Of a stretch of DNA of 64,000 nt, positions 1 to 9,553 are shown piece after piece. Source of the DNA: Lentibacillus juripiscarius JCM 12147 (GTDB lineage Bacteria > Bacillota > Bacilli > Bacillales_D > Amphibacillaceae). The notes beneath the pieces were generated by a model, which saw only the letters and a list, made by a program, of their open reading frames with translations, did not search any database and was not told the DNA's origin. The position numbers and the translations under genes are program-made. The stretch is taken from contig BBCA01000004.1 of assembly GCA_001311805.1 (NCBI GenBank), positions 39,367-103,366 on the forward strand, written 5' to 3'. Position 1 is the first letter of the stretch, and each line of letters begins with the position of its first letter.

Positions 1-1
1 C

Positions 2-601
2 ATGCCCGTTGCCGTTCATACTATCGGTGATCAAGCGCTGGAAAACGTGCTGGACGTCCTCGACCAGTTCCCCTCAGTTGCGTACCGGGATCGGCTCATT
101 CATGTTCAAGTGCTGCGGGAGGAACTTATTAAGCGGCTTGCTGCCCCGGACCGAATCGCTGATATTCAGCCGCGTTTGTGGCCAGTGATTTCCCATGGGT
201 ACAGGATAGGCTTGGCCAGACACGGGCCGGACGTTCCTACGCATGGAAAAACGCTCATGAATTCCGGTGTCATTTGTGCCGGCGGGTCAGATTGCCCGGT
301 AGAGCCTATCGATCCGCTGTTTGGCATTCATGCTGCCGTTACAAGAAAGGCACCCGGACAATCCCATGCAGGCTGGAATCCGGACGAACGGCTTTCTGTT
401 AACGAGGCTTTCCGCCTGTTCACGGAACTGGGAGCCTACCCAACCAATGAAGAAAAAATAAAAGGAACCATTTCACGAGGAAAACTGGCCGATATGACCG
501 TTTATTCACAAAACCCATTCACCCTCAAACTCCCGGATCAGCTCACCGAAACCGAAATTGACATGACCATCATCGGCGGCAGCATAAAACATCAGCGATA
601 A
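2..601 (+). CDS. amidohydrolase family 3 (YtcJ-like), C-terminal part
   Basis: C-terminal ~200 residues of a metal-dependent amidohydrolase; the start lies before the window. Visible motifs are HTIGDQALE (the family's HAIGD-type metal site), DRLIHVQ (usual RIEHAQ), SDCPVEPIDPL carrying the catalytic Asp, and GKLADMTVY in the closing beta strand. Residues about 59-83 read as nonsense, but the next frame over the same bases gives ASDFPWVQDR...RSYAWK, the family sequence. Adding one T near 176 and removing one A near 247 restores a continuous protein, so these are two compensating homopolymer indels. Substrate unknown; the family cleaves C-N bonds of amides or exocyclic amines. Confidence 0.85.
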   Translation: MPVAVHTIGDQALENVLDVLDQFPSVAYRDRLIHVQVLREELIKRLAAPDRIADIQPRLWPVISHGYRIGLARHGPDVPTHGKTLMNSGVICAGGSDCPVEPIDPLFGIHAAVTRKAPGQSHAGWNPDERLSVNEAFRLFTELGAYPTNEEKIKGTISRGKLADMTVYSQNPFTLKLPDQLTETEIDMTIIGGSIKHQR

Positions 602-620
602 GCCGGAAACGAGGCAGAAT

Positions 621-647
621 GAGACGCGGGGACAGGCTCCTTCTCCC
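621..647. repeat. REP-like hairpin, left half
   Basis: GACGCGGGGACAGGCTCC followed by a degraded TTCTCCC arm, 20 bp after the amidohydrolase stop. It is a member of the dispersed GGGGACAGG...TGTCCC family described in the findings. Confidence 0.7.
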
Positions 648-698
648 ACACAAGAAGGGATTTTTTATACATTGACATAAGTATCTGTTCCAGCAACA

Positions 699-731
699 AT
701 GTGGAGGCACCAAATAGCCTCCACTTTTTTT
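699..731 (+). terminator. Rho-independent terminator
   Basis: Perfect 8-bp stem GTGGAGGC/GCCTCCAC with an 8-nt loop, then seven T. It would end the transcript of the amidohydrolase. The rest of 602-1106 holds no gene I can support; a 65-codon reading frame at 742-939 has no recognisable similarity or ribosome site. Confidence 0.85.
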
Positions 732-1041
732 CTATGATGGAATGACGCTGACAGTCTTTCCCCTTCCGATAAACTGCATAGCAAGGATAGATATCTCAAA
801 ACTCAGCCAACATTTTTCCATCAGCAAAAGTAAGGCACCCCTTATGTCTTATCATCATTTGCTCTCCGGTGAATATTTTCTAAAAGTGCGTTTTATTAAA
901 TCACGTAAGTTACTTGCGTCCACCAGCATGAAACTGTAAACTCATCATAGAATTTCACGTTTGATTCACAGACAATCATATAGACTTACTGCTCGCACAG
1001 GTTTAATTTTTATCACGCCGGGAATCATCGGGCTATACAAC

Positions 1042-1073
1042 AACGGTTTGTCGTCCAGCGATAAGCCGTTTTA
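1042..1073 (+). promoter_or_regulatory. leader hairpin upstream of yitT-like gene
   Basis: AACGGTTTGTCG pairs with CGATAAGCCGTT (12 bp including two G-U pairs) around a 5-nt loop, ending 23 nt before the ribosome site of the next gene. There is only a short T run after it, so it may be an attenuator or simply the end of an earlier transcript. Confidence 0.35.
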
Positions 1074-1106
1074 ATGATGTACATTAAGAAAGACGAGGAG
1101 CTGAAA

Positions 1107-1946
1107 ATGATGACGAGACTATTGAAAGACATCCTTATGATTGTCGCGGGCACACTGTTATACGCCCTGGCACTCACCTTTTGGCCATTCCGAACAACCT
1201 GGCCGATGGCGGTTTACCGGGATTGTCCATTATTCTGCACTATGCATTTGGCTGGTCACCGGGCATCGTGAACTTTATTTTAGCATCGATTATTTTACTG
1301 ATTGGCTATCGTGTCCTGCCAAGGCGAACCATATTTTTGACGGCTATCACGGCTCCGCTTATTTCCTTTTTATTTACATTACGGAAGGCAGGGCTGAGTC
1401 ATTGGGCGATCCACTCGTGTCTGCTATTTTTGCTGGATTTTTCATTGGCATTGGTGCCGGGCTGATTTTCCGCACCGGCAGTTCCATGGGCGGAACGAGC
1501 GTCATCGCCAGAATGTTCAACCATAACCTCGGCTGGGATTTGACACGAACGAATTTTGTCCTTGACGCAGCCGTAGTGTCATCCGGACTGTTCATCATCG
1601 GTCCGCTCCATACGATGTATACGATTGTTTCCTTGTTTGTCGGAAAAAAGCGACCGACCTTATTATCGAAGGGCTAGACACACGAAAAGCAGTCAGTGTG
1701 ATCTCTGCCTATGCGCCAGAAATAACCGATGAAGTTGTATTGCAAATGAAAACAAGTGCAACCGTTTTTGAGGGATACGGCGGCTATTTAAAAGAAAACG
1801 CCGACATGGCCTATATTATCATTAACAAATATCAAATTATGAAACTCAAACGCATCATCAATTCCGTCGACGACAAAGCCTTCGTCGTCATCCACGACGT
1901 CCGCGACGTATTCGGCGGCAGCTTCTCCTGGCCAAAAAAATCCTGA
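1107..1946 (+). CDS. YitT family membrane protein (DUF161/DUF2179)
   Basis: Multi-pass membrane protein of about 280 residues. It opens with a helix (DILMIVAGTLLYALALT), then the family hallmark IPNNLADGGLPGLSI, further helices, GTGSSMGGTSV-type loop (seen as RTGSSMGGTSVIARM), and a soluble C-terminal DUF2179 domain (LIIEGLDTRKAV...FEGYGGYLKEN...VHDVRDVFGG). GAGGAG lies 6 nt before ATG 1107. The reading frame changes at ~1182 (one T missing), ~1375 and ~1650, all in homopolymers, so the gene appears as three pieces. Role in the cell is unknown for most members of this family. Confidence 0.88.
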
Positions 1947-2011
1947 TGATCACTTTGGAAGTACAAGTGGGAGAAAGTATAAAATTGACATTGATAAACT
2001 GCCGATTCGCT

Positions 2012-2104
2012 AAAGTTCACAATGGATTCGCCAAAGTTCACAGTAAAAATGATAAAGTTCACAAGCGAATCCGCTAAAGTTCACAAATAAATGATAAAGT
2101 TCAC
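2012..2104. repeat. 21-bp tandem array A (core GTGAACTTT)
   Basis: Five copies of AAAGTTCAC (GTGAACTTT on the other strand) start at 2012, 2033, 2054, 2076 and 2096, a spacing of 20-22 bp. Spacers fall into two kinds, AT-rich (ATCATTT...) and AGCGRATYC. The array lies between two convergent genes, yitT-like and the deacetylase. Confidence 0.9.
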
Positions 2105-2188
2105 AATTGTCGGCTGAAGTTTTTCCCATTGACGTTTGAATCCCAGTCCAACTTAAAAATTTTAGGTGGGCAGTCAACCTGCCCCACT

Positions 2189-3292
2189 TCACTCTAATGC
2201 CCAGTATTTAGATTGGACTTGTTTTGCACGCTGGATGGCATCCATTTGATTCTGGTATAGCGGGCCCTCGTGCAATCCTTGATCAAACGGGTCGTTCACG
2301 CCGCTCTGTTTTCCGCTCAACGCTTCTAAAATCTTTATCGTACAAAACGGAACATAAGCTGTGCTGTAACCACCCTCATGACAAGCGACAAGGCGCCCGC
2401 TGCAATGTTTTTCCGCCAATGCTTTCACTTTTTCTGTGAGCTGATAAAACCCCTCCGCCGTCATCATCATACGGCCAATCGGGTCGAAGCGGCTCGTGTC
2501 CTGCCCCGCCGAAATGAAAATTAGCTCAGGACCAAATTGATCGATAACCGGCACAATCAGTTCCTCAAACGTCTGATTATAGCCCTCGTTTCCAGTCCCG
2601 GCTGGCAGTTCAATATTCACGTTAAATCCTTCCCCCTCACCTTCACCGGTATACGTTATCTCCCCGCGATTCCTTGGGAAAATATTTCCTGGTGCACCGA
2701 AATGAACAGAACATCGGGGTCATCGCAAAAAGCACTTTCCGTTCCGTTGCCGTGATGAACGTCCCAATCGATAATAGCAATGCGCTTTAGGCCGTATTGG
2801 GCTTTTGCATGCTTGGCAGCGATCGCTACATTATTGAAAAGGCAAAATCCCATCCCCTCATGTTTTTCGGCGTGGTGCCCCGGCGGACGTGTCAGTGCAT
2901 AGGCGTTTTGCCTGGCCTTGCATGACAGAATCCACCGAGCTTATCGCGCATCCAGCAGATGTGAGCGCAATTTCATACGAATCAGGACCGACAATAGCAT
3001 GTTCTCCCGCATTTCCGCCGCCACGATCACTTAGGGATTTAACTCTGTCCATGTGTTCCCGGCCATGATTCATAGCAACCTCATCATTTGTAGCCGGACG
3101 CGGTTCCACTTGCTGCAATTGTTTCATAAATTTTGACCGATCAAGTAAATTTTTCACGCGCCGTTTTGATTCCGGACTTTCCGCGTGCACATCCTCCTGG
3201 ACCCAGCCTCCGGAATCAATATTCAGAGCACCATTCCCCGTCTGATGCCAAAAACAACTCTCATCCCAAATAAATGCCGTCTGCTTTTCCAA
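2189..3292 (-). CDS. class II histone deacetylase-like amidohydrolase
   Basis: Zinc-dependent deacetylase of the HDAC/acetoin-utilisation/acetylpolyamine amidohydrolase superfamily, about 365 residues. Motifs in order: WHQTGNGAL near the N-terminus, [16 protein letters not shown] (charge-relay histidines, restored by adding one A near 2910), [12 protein letters not shown] (zinc ligands), [16 protein letters not shown] (zinc Asp region) and HEGGYS near the C-terminus. A second missing A near 2693 splits the gene again ([12 protein letters not shown] after correction). Start is TTG at 3292 behind GGAGGGG. Physiological substrate is unknown: acetylated protein, polyamine or other acetyl amide are all possible. 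It stands alone, convergent with the yitT-like gene. Confidence 0.88.
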
Positions 3293-3359
3293 CTCCCAAC
3301 CCCTCCAAAATACATAATAATTGAATTCAACTTATCAAATATTCAAAATATAGTCAATT

Positions 3360-3388
3360 GAGACATGGCACAGGCCCACTGTCTTAAG
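3360..3388. repeat. degenerate REP-like hairpin
   Basis: GAGACATGGCACAGGCCC then ACTGTCTTAAG, a worn copy of the dispersed family. It sits in the 288-bp gap before the metal-binding lipoprotein remnant; nothing else is recognised there. Confidence 0.45.
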
Positions 3389-3580
3389 CTCACGGTGTAC
3401 AGAGAAACGTACGCGCCATACTACGAGAGTATTCAGTTTTCGTTTGTCCCCTTTGTTCCGGCCCAGCCCTTAAATCGACTACTAAAAATGGTGGGTATTT
3501 CATCACATGCAAGACACACGAACGGTTTACGGTAATGATGGCCTTTGCTTAACCAGTTTTAAATTAAACGTATACATAAA

Positions 3581-3958
3581 ATGCACCAAATGATTGCGCT
3601 CTTCCATAATCTTGTACCTCGTATACTGGTAACGAGTGAGCGGGCTTACCAATACCTGGCAGACCACTACGGCCTGAAAGAAGGCTTTGTCTTTGAGATT
3701 GATACGGAAGAAAACGGAACACTAAAGCAAATCAAAAACCTCATATCCTTTATTGAAGACAATGATGCTCCAGTGTTATTTGGCGAATCAAACGTTGATC
3801 CAAGACCAATGGAGACCGTTTCCGAGGAATCAGGCGTTCCAATTTATGACAAACCGATTTATTCCGATGAAATTGGCGAACAGGGCGAGGAAATAGATAC
3901 GTACGTGAATTATTTAAACTATAACCTGGAAGTGCTCTATGATGGCCTGACCCGGTAA
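3581..3958 (+). pseudogene. metal ABC transporter substrate-binding protein, 5'-truncated remnant
   Basis: About 120 residues matching only the C-terminal lobe of TroA/ZnuA/MntA-type zinc or manganese binding lipoproteins: LVTSERAYQYLADHYGLKEG, FEIDTEENGT, FGESNVDPRPMETVS (a family hallmark with the metal-ligand region), IYDKPIYSDEIGEQGEEIDTY. The signal peptide, lipobox and N-terminal lobe (roughly 180 residues) are absent, and no upstream frame supplies them. No ribosome site fits the first ATG, and no permease or ATPase gene lies next to it. This is a real truncation and not a homopolymer error. Confidence 0.8.
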
Positions 3959-3965
3959 AAACCAA

Positions 3966-4005
3966 ACGCCTCTTTGCATATTTGTATGCAGAGAGCGTTT
4001 TGCTA
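3966..4005 (+). terminator. probable terminator hairpin
   Basis: CAAACGCCTCTTTGCATA pairs imperfectly with TGTATGCAGAGAGCGTTTTG directly after the remnant's stop. The T run is short (TTTT inside the arm), so strength is uncertain. Confidence 0.5.
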
Positions 4006-4044
4006 GTTCAAGGTGTATGAGTGGACATCCTTTAAACACTTTCT

Positions 4045-4073
4045 TTGACATCCCTAGGTTCATTCTATTTAAT
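4045..4073 (+). promoter_or_regulatory. SigA-type promoter of the LLM monooxygenase gene
   Basis: TTGACA at 4045-4050, a 17-bp spacer, then TTTAAT at 4068-4073. The -35 is perfect and the spacing ideal; it lies 43 bp before ATG 4116. Confidence 0.65.
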
Positions 4074-4115
4074 GGAAGGTATCGTATTGAAAACAATTCC
4101 TGAGGAGGTAAGCCT

Positions 4116-5152
4116 ATGCCTACGGATACAAACGAGAACGACTTTAAACTTTCCGTTCTCGATTTGGCAACGATATACAATAATGAATCGGTAACGCAAA
4201 CATTACAGAATTCGACCGAACTTGCTCAATTGGCGGACAAACTCGGATACACCCGTTACTGGTTTGCCGAACATCATAATACGAAACACCAGATAAGTAC
4301 ATCACCTGACTTGCTTGCAGCCCATGCCGCAGCACTGACAGAAAATATCCGCATCGGTTCCGGCGGTGTTATGCTGCCGAATCACAGCCCACTTAAAGTA
4401 GTGGAAAACTTCTCTCTATTAGAAGGACTGCACCCGGGCCGGATCGACCTTGGAATGGGCCGTGCGCCGGGAACCGACGGGATGACTGCATTAGCATTGC
4501 GCCGCTCCCGTGAGGCAGTCAACAGTGATCAATCCGGTGAGTTGCTGAATGAGCTACTTGCCTATTTTACAGGTGACTTTCCAGATGACCACCCATTTGC
4601 AACCATCACCCCGACACCGGATCGCTCTCTAAGACCTGAGCTATTCATGCTCGGATCAAGTGACGGTGGAATGAAAATTGCATCCCAACTTGGACTCGGC
4701 TATGCATTTGCCGCGCAAATCAATCCGGATTGGGCGGTTCCTGTTTTGCAAACTACCGAAAACAGTTCCAACCGTCAGCATTCATGGCCGAGCCGTACAG
4801 CATCCTGTCCATAGTCGTCGTATGTTCCGAAACAGATGAAGAAGCGGCTTATTATGCAGGACCGGCCGAACTGCAATGGGTACGTTGGGGCACCGGCCAA
4901 TTCCATTTTGCCCCGCCGACACTGGAAGAGGCAGCAGCCCATAAGTATACGCAAGAAGAAGAGATGGTACGCCAGCAAAACAAAGGACGTTTTATCATCG
5001 GCAGTGCAGATACGGTAAAAGAACAGATTCTACAACTGAAAGAAGATACGCAAATCGATGAGCTGATGGTTTTGGATATGATTTCCGATAAAGAAGCAAG
5101 ACATAAATCCTTTTCATTACTTGCGGACGCCTTTCAATTGACCAATAACTAA
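4116..5152 (+). CDS. LLM class flavin-dependent oxidoreductase
   Basis: Bacterial-luciferase-like monooxygenase of about 346 residues, expected to use FMNH2 or F420H2 and oxygen on an unknown small substrate. Motifs: RYWFAEHHNT near the N-terminus, IGSGGVMLPNHSPLKVVE, LHPGRIDLGMGRAPG (flavin-binding region), and the C-terminal QGRFIIGSADTVKEQI type segment (seen as NKGRFIIGSADTVKEQI). AGGAGG ends 8 nt before ATG. One A is missing near 4750, after which the frame continues as NYRKQFQPSAF. It is followed 26 bp later by an MDR-type reductase in the same direction, so the two are probably co-transcribed. Confidence 0.9.
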
Positions 5153-5178
5153 CATCCAGCTTGAGGAGGAATCCAGCC

Positions 5179-6102
5179 ATGCAAACAATGAAAGCATTCG
5201 TACGAACTGATGCCACTAGCGGTAACGTAGAAATCGCTGACGTCCCGATACCTGCCGTTAATGATGACGAGGTTCTGGTACAAGTGGAGGCATTTGGCGT
5301 TGGTATTCATGACAGATATTTTATCCCAAGAAATGTAGACTTCCCCTTCCCAATCGGAATAGAAGGAGCAGGCAAAATTGTTCAATTGGGTAATCAGGTT
5401 ACTGACTTTGCAGTCGGCGACCGAGTGATTTTTACGACCAGCTTCCAGCCAAAAGGCGGTTCATGGGCGGAATATGCTGCTGCCAATCAGGCGACACTCA
5501 TTCCCATGCCTGATCATCTCACCTTCCAGCAAGGTGCAGCGGTTCATGTCGCCGGAAAAACAGCACTGGAAAGCATGCGTGCCCTCGACCTCAACAAAGG
5601 TGACAGTCTGTTTATCGCCGGCGCATCCGGAGCGGTTGGTACTTTTGTCATCCAGCTGGCAGCAGCCAAAGGCATTCATGTAGCCGGTTCAGCTTCAGCC
5701 AGAAATCATGACTACATGACATCCCTTGGCGCGGAAAAAACAGTCGACTACCATGACGCTGACTGGCAAAAGCAAGTCAACGAATGGGCAGATGGCGGCG
5801 TCACAGCAGCCTTAGCCATTCAACCAGGCACAGGAAAAGATAGTTTGCCCGTTGTCAAAGATGGTGGCAAGGTCATTACCGTGTCAGGTGATCAACTGGA
5901 GGGCGAACGGGGGGATTACCGTCCAGCAAATGAGCCACCACCAAGATACCCATAAAGACGTCATCCAGCTTGTACACGACATTGCTGACGAAAAATCAAG
6001 CTTGTTATCGAAAAAGAGTACCCGTTCGAGCAAGGCTTAGAGGCACTCAAGAAAACCGAAACAAGACATGCAAGAGGAAAATTAGTCGTTACAACGCCTT
6101 AG
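5179..6102 (+). CDS. NADP-dependent MDR oxidoreductase (quinone reductase type)
   Basis: Medium-chain dehydrogenase/reductase of about 307 residues, zinc-free quinone-reductase subgroup. It has the GroES-like start (VPIPAVNDDEVLVQVEAFG), IGIEGAGKIVQLG, VGDRVIF, and the nucleotide-binding loop IAGASGAVGTFVIQLA. ATG 5179 is chosen because GAGGAGGA lies 5 nt before it. An extra G near 5911 and a missing A near 5998 break the frame; corrected, the C-terminus reads LVIEKEYPFEQGLEAL then HARGKLVV, the usual family ending. It probably forms a unit with the LLM monooxygenase, possibly as partner or detoxification enzyme, but no shared substrate is evident. Confidence 0.9.
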
Positions 6103-6108
6103 CAGGCA

Positions 6109-6219
6109 GGGATATTGGGGACAGGCGCCTTGTCCCTCTCCCCTATTTTGCCGAGCAATAGATCCCGTATCATGCCTTTTTCAACATTTGGAACCAATGG
6201 ACCTGTCCCCGCGTCCCAA
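6109..6219. repeat. REP-like element, both halves
   Basis: Left half 6109-6136 (GGGACAGGCGCCTTGTCCC core) and inverted right half 6192-6219 (GGACCTGTCCCCGCGTCCC) enclose about 55 bp. It begins 7 bp after the MDR stop and abuts the broken end of the threonine aldolase remnant. Confidence 0.85.
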
Positions 6220-6247
6220 CAAAATGGGAACGGGTTACGACTGCGAT

Positions 6248-6388
6248 TTAATTTCCCTGGGTACCACTTGGAACGAACATCGCCTTTTCCTTTCCAAGCT
6301 TGTCGGCTGCCAGTTTCCCCAGCTCGATAACAGTTGGATCTTCTTCATACACATCGTCTCCAACCACCTCACTACGCAAATCAATCAT
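6248..6388 (-). pseudogene. L-threonine/allo-threonine aldolase remnant
   Basis: Begins correctly (ATG 6388 behind GGAGGG, MIDLRSE) and then jumps to [43 protein letters not shown] sequence (given here in part). Compared with the family, about 17 residues containing the usual DTVTKPT segment are missing internally, and everything after the PSGTQGN motif, including the PLP lysine, is gone. The 3' break falls next to a REP-like element, so an excision or recombination at the repeat is likely. Confidence 0.8.
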
Positions 6389-6608
6389 GCAATTTCCCTC
6401 CAAAGCTACTATTATATTTACTAGCAGTCTAGCGTAAAATACGAGGTCCGGAAAGGGAAATGGTTTTCTGACCGGCATGCTTGTACAAAGCATACGTCGA
6501 ATAGTATTATTTTAACGAAGACCAATTTTCCGGTTAAAATAATACCGAGACAAATGTTTAGCTTTAGCCGGCATTACGCCAACAATCGATATATTTGGAG
6601 GAAGAAAA

Positions 6609-6949
6609 ATGAGCGAAACTGTTTCATTACGTGCGTTAAAAGCTTTGGTGGAGAAGAAAATGAAGAAGAAGATTCTTGTAAAAGTGATCTGGAATGAGCA
6701 GGAAAAATTGACGCTGTTCATAACACCGAATAGGAAGATCCAATCGTTTATTTATGACGAAAAGAAGGCTATATTTTCTACGATCAGGAAGGAAAGCTCG
6801 TGACGCATGACATCCCGCTTATTGTGCCGGAAAATAATTTGGCTGACGGGAAAGTGCTGCTAAACGAGACCGGAAACCGCGGCTTATTACTGAACCAGCA
6901 GCCTTTATCCCATGAGGATAGATTATTTTTACAAGAATATTCGTTGTAG
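6609..6949 (+). CDS. conserved hypothetical small protein
   Basis: About 113 residues once a missing base near 6770 is allowed for: MSETVSLRALKALVEKK, then IWNEQEKLTLFITP, IYDEKK, YFYDQEGKLVTHDIPL and a C-terminal helix PLSHEDRLFLQEYSL. GGAGGA lies 6 nt before ATG. No signal peptide or membrane segment. I do not recognise the family; it is a soluble mixed alpha/beta protein. Confidence 0.6.
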
Positions 6950-6988
6950 TAACATGAACAAAGAGTATTAACTTAAGGAGGAATTAGC

Positions 6989-7665
6989 TTGCGTTCATTA
7001 ACAGTTATGGCCTTTCTATTGGTATTCGTTTTAACCGCGTGTACGGATGAATCGGCACCGGAAACAAATCCTGACAAGAAAGGCGATGCAACTATTGTCA
7101 AAGCGGATTTAACAAACTTTGAAAAACAATTAATGGACCTGTCCAATTACACGGCATTTGCCTATGACATTAATCTCCATAACCAGAAAGCAAAAGGACT
7201 ACAAGTAACGGTGGATCACTATGAAAATGGCGAAAAAGTCAACGAGGTCATCAATGTTGAATCTGGATTAAAAGGGGTAAAACCATCTGATCATCTGAGG
7301 GTCGTATTTTTGCGGCAAAAGATGAATCAGGGAAAAGAAAAATGGATTGGCTCCATTATAACGGATAATGGCTATGGCAGCTCTGAAAACATCATTGATT
7401 CGCCATCCGCCGATTATACGAGCGTCACTTCGGGCGGCATCGGTTCTAAACGTCATTTAACATAGGTAAGCGGCAGTACGCAGCAACCATTAAACATACA
7501 AACAAAACTAGTGTTTCACAACGGACCAATTTGAAAACAAAAGAAGACATCAAAAAAGCAACGAATTATGAACAGGTTTATTTGCTATCGGTAAAATTGA
7601 ATGAAAAAACACGGGACGATAAAAAAGTGGGAAATGATAATTCCGCCAAAAGGTGCAGTCACTAA
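6989..7665 (+). CDS. putative lipoprotein of unknown function
   Basis: TTG start behind AAGGAGGA. The N-terminus is a lipoprotein signal (MRSLTVMAFLLVFVLTAC) with lipobox LTAC at residues 15-18, so it should be anchored to the outer face of the membrane. The mature part starts TDESAPETNPDKK and contains IVKADLTNFEKQLMDL. The frame changes at least three times between ~7300 and ~7560, after which DIKKATNYEQVYLLSVKLNEK continues in another frame to a stop at 7665. The breaks are in T and A runs. Function unknown. Confidence 0.6.
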
Positions 7666-7674
7666 TAAACGTAC

Positions 7675-7702
7675 ACTCCCGCCAAAGTTCCTACATAGGA
7701 TA
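7675..7702 (+). promoter_or_regulatory. SigK-type promoter of the cupin gene
   Basis: AC at 7675-7676, 17 bp, then CATAGGATA at 7694-7702, an exact match to the late mother-cell consensus AC-17-CATANNNTA. It lies 31 bp before ATG 7734 and fits a gene for a spore-surface protein. Confidence 0.6.
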
Positions 7703-7733
7703 ATATCATCACCATTGAAAGGAATGGCAGAAA

Positions 7734-8300
7734 ATGTACAATTATTCTTATTCTTACATGTACCCCTATCCATATAGTGTGAATCAGCCAATGTATCCTG
7801 CTGATATGCAGTACGCACGTTGGGTTTACCCGGGGATGGCTAAGCATAGTAGCTATTACCAGCCTGTGTACGGAACATATGACGCAGCTTTTGCCGATTT
7901 TGGCGGACAGCCGTATACCGTGAATATTAACCAGGCTTCTAAACAAAACAACACATTCCGTACCGCGATCTGGACTGGTGAACATTTACAGGTGACATTG
8001 ATGAGCATTCCGATCGGGGGCGACGTCGGGTTAGAAATGCATACGGATGTGGATCAGTTCCTGCGTATTGAAGAGGGGCAGGGCTTTGTCCAGATGGGCG
8101 ATCGTAAAGACCACCTGTATTACCAGCAGTATGTCTGTGATGATTCTGCCATTATGGTTCCGGCACGAACATGGCATAATATCACCAACACGGGGCATAA
8201 GCCGCTCAAATTATATTCTATCTACGCCCCGCCCGAGCATCCATTTGGCACAGTTCACCCAACCCAGAATATCGCTTTTGCCGAAGAACATCATTCATAG
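7734..8300 (+). CDS. cupin-domain protein, probable spore-associated
   Basis: 188 residues, intact. The first ~45 residues are rich in Tyr and Pro (MYNYSYSYMYPYPYS), like many coat proteins. Then comes a cupin domain: FRTAIWTGEHLQVTLMSI, GLEMHTDVDQFLRIEEG (motif 1, with His and Glu ligands), MVPARTWHNITNTG (motif 2), LYSIYAPPEHPFGTVH. AAAGGAATGG precedes ATG. The SigK-like promoter and the following coat-like gene support a role in the spore; the small-molecule or metal ligand is unknown. Confidence 0.82.
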   Translation: MYNYSYSYMYPYPYSVNQPMYPADMQYARWVYPGMAKHSSYYQPVYGTYDAAFADFGGQPYTVNINQASKQNNTFRTAIWTGEHLQVTLMSIPIGGDVGLEMHTDVDQFLRIEEGQGFVQMGDRKDHLYYQQYVCDDSAIMVPARTWHNITNTGHKPLKLYSIYAPPEHPFGTVHPTQNIAFAEEHHS

Positions 8301-8345
8301 CAGGACGGTGTCCCCCTATATTTTGACATTCCCTAAGACGAGACC

Positions 8346-8371
8346 GTTTTCATATGGTTTTATATGAAAAC
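8346..8371. repeat. 10-bp inverted repeat before the coat-like gene
   Basis: GTTTTCATAT and ATATGAAAAC separated by 6 nt, perfect. It lies between the cupin gene and the next start. There is no T run, so it is as likely an operator as a terminator. Confidence 0.45.
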
Positions 8372-8403
8372 ATTTAGCAAACTTTAACCAAGAGGGTGTG
8401 TTT

Positions 8404-8774
8404 ATGTATTATGTAAATGGGCCAGGGCATTACTATCCGCATCATTATCCTCACATGCCATACTGGTCGGATCGTCCGCAATACCCTACTATTGATACAT
8501 CCCTTCTCCATCAATCAGCAAACGAAACAAAAAGCTTATGAATGATGCAAACATTATTATTGACAGGCTGGCAGAATCACAACAATTTAGCACGGAGGTC
8601 ATGAATGCTGCACAAATGTCCGATCACGAAAAAGTTAAAAGCTTAATGCATTCCACAGGTATTGCCTCTGACGTAGAAACCCAGTTCAATCCAGACGGTC
8701 TCCGTTTAATTTTTAAATCACAAATTGACGGCAAAGACTGCTGCAAACTAAGGATTGCATTACGCTGGCGATGA
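8404..8774 (+). CDS. inner spore coat-like protein
   Basis: Starts MYYVNGPGHYYPHHYPH, rich in Tyr, His and Pro, followed after one missing A near 8535 by MNDANIIIDRLAESQQFSTE, QMSDHEKVKSLMHSTGI, FNPDGLRLIF and CCKLRIALRW. The conserved second half resembles small Bacillus proteins annotated as inner spore coat proteins. It follows the cupin gene in the same direction. About 123 residues. Confidence 0.65.
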
Positions 8775-9072
8775 TGGGGCGCGGGATAGCGTCTGTACCA
8801 CGCATTTTTACAATAGCGGGATGTTAAACCTATCCCTATGCCCTGGGCTAAAAATTTACATTGTGTGATGATTAAATAACACTCTTATTGTCCAAGTTCA
8901 TTCAGGAGCTTATGCGGAAGAATTTCACCAGGATTATTTGGGAAAAATCCAAATTGCATGCTTGAAGATTTAGATGTTTTTGACGTGTACATGACCGTTA
9001 CGCTTATACAAAACAACCCATACATGATACCATAAGAACGAAAATCTAAATCACATTTGCTATGGAGGTCTC

Positions 9073-9519
9073 ATGCTTACATTTGAAGAAAAACTGACTA
9101 TTATTGAATCCTTTCCTGAATTAACGCGTAACGACATCTCCCTTGGTCGTGTCAACTTCCACTTTGAAGAAAGTGTCAAAGATAAAAAGGTAGTCGTGTA
9201 TCGCCTGCACCCAAACGGTAATGGTTTTGTCTATGCTGGAGAAATAGAGAATAGCGATTATGTAACTGATTCAAAAGGAATGGTCAACATACGTGACTTT
9301 ACCGAAAAAGAGCTTCGTGATGTTATACAACAATCGATTGCGTCTTTATCGGAATCCGAGACTGTTACCGAAACATGGATAAACAATGAGGCCAGACGCT
9401 TAAGTTAATAGAAACGTCTGCGTGTGGAATATTATGCAGGCGATGACTTAGATGCTACTCACGCAACATATCATGCAGCAGCTGATTACCTGTATCAAGA
9501 AGGTTTCCGGCTTTTATAA
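9073..9519 (+). CDS. conserved Bacillaceae hypothetical protein
   Basis: TGGAGGT precedes ATG 9073. The protein reads MLTFEEKLTIIESFPELTR, HPNGNGFVYAGEI, VNIRDFTEKELRDVI, and after frameshifts near 9390-9430 continues YYAGDDLDATHATYHAA and YLYQEGFRLL to a stop at 9519, about 148 residues. Soluble, no known domain recognised. The 298 bp before it (8775-9072) hold nothing I can support. Confidence 0.7.
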
Positions 9520-9553
9520 GTTACCGGGCTTTTTGAACAACCTTTATAAGAAA

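Noticed and set aside
742..939. 65-codon open frame between the first two genes
   Set aside because: No ribosome site, no recognisable sequence, and it starts just after a strong terminator.
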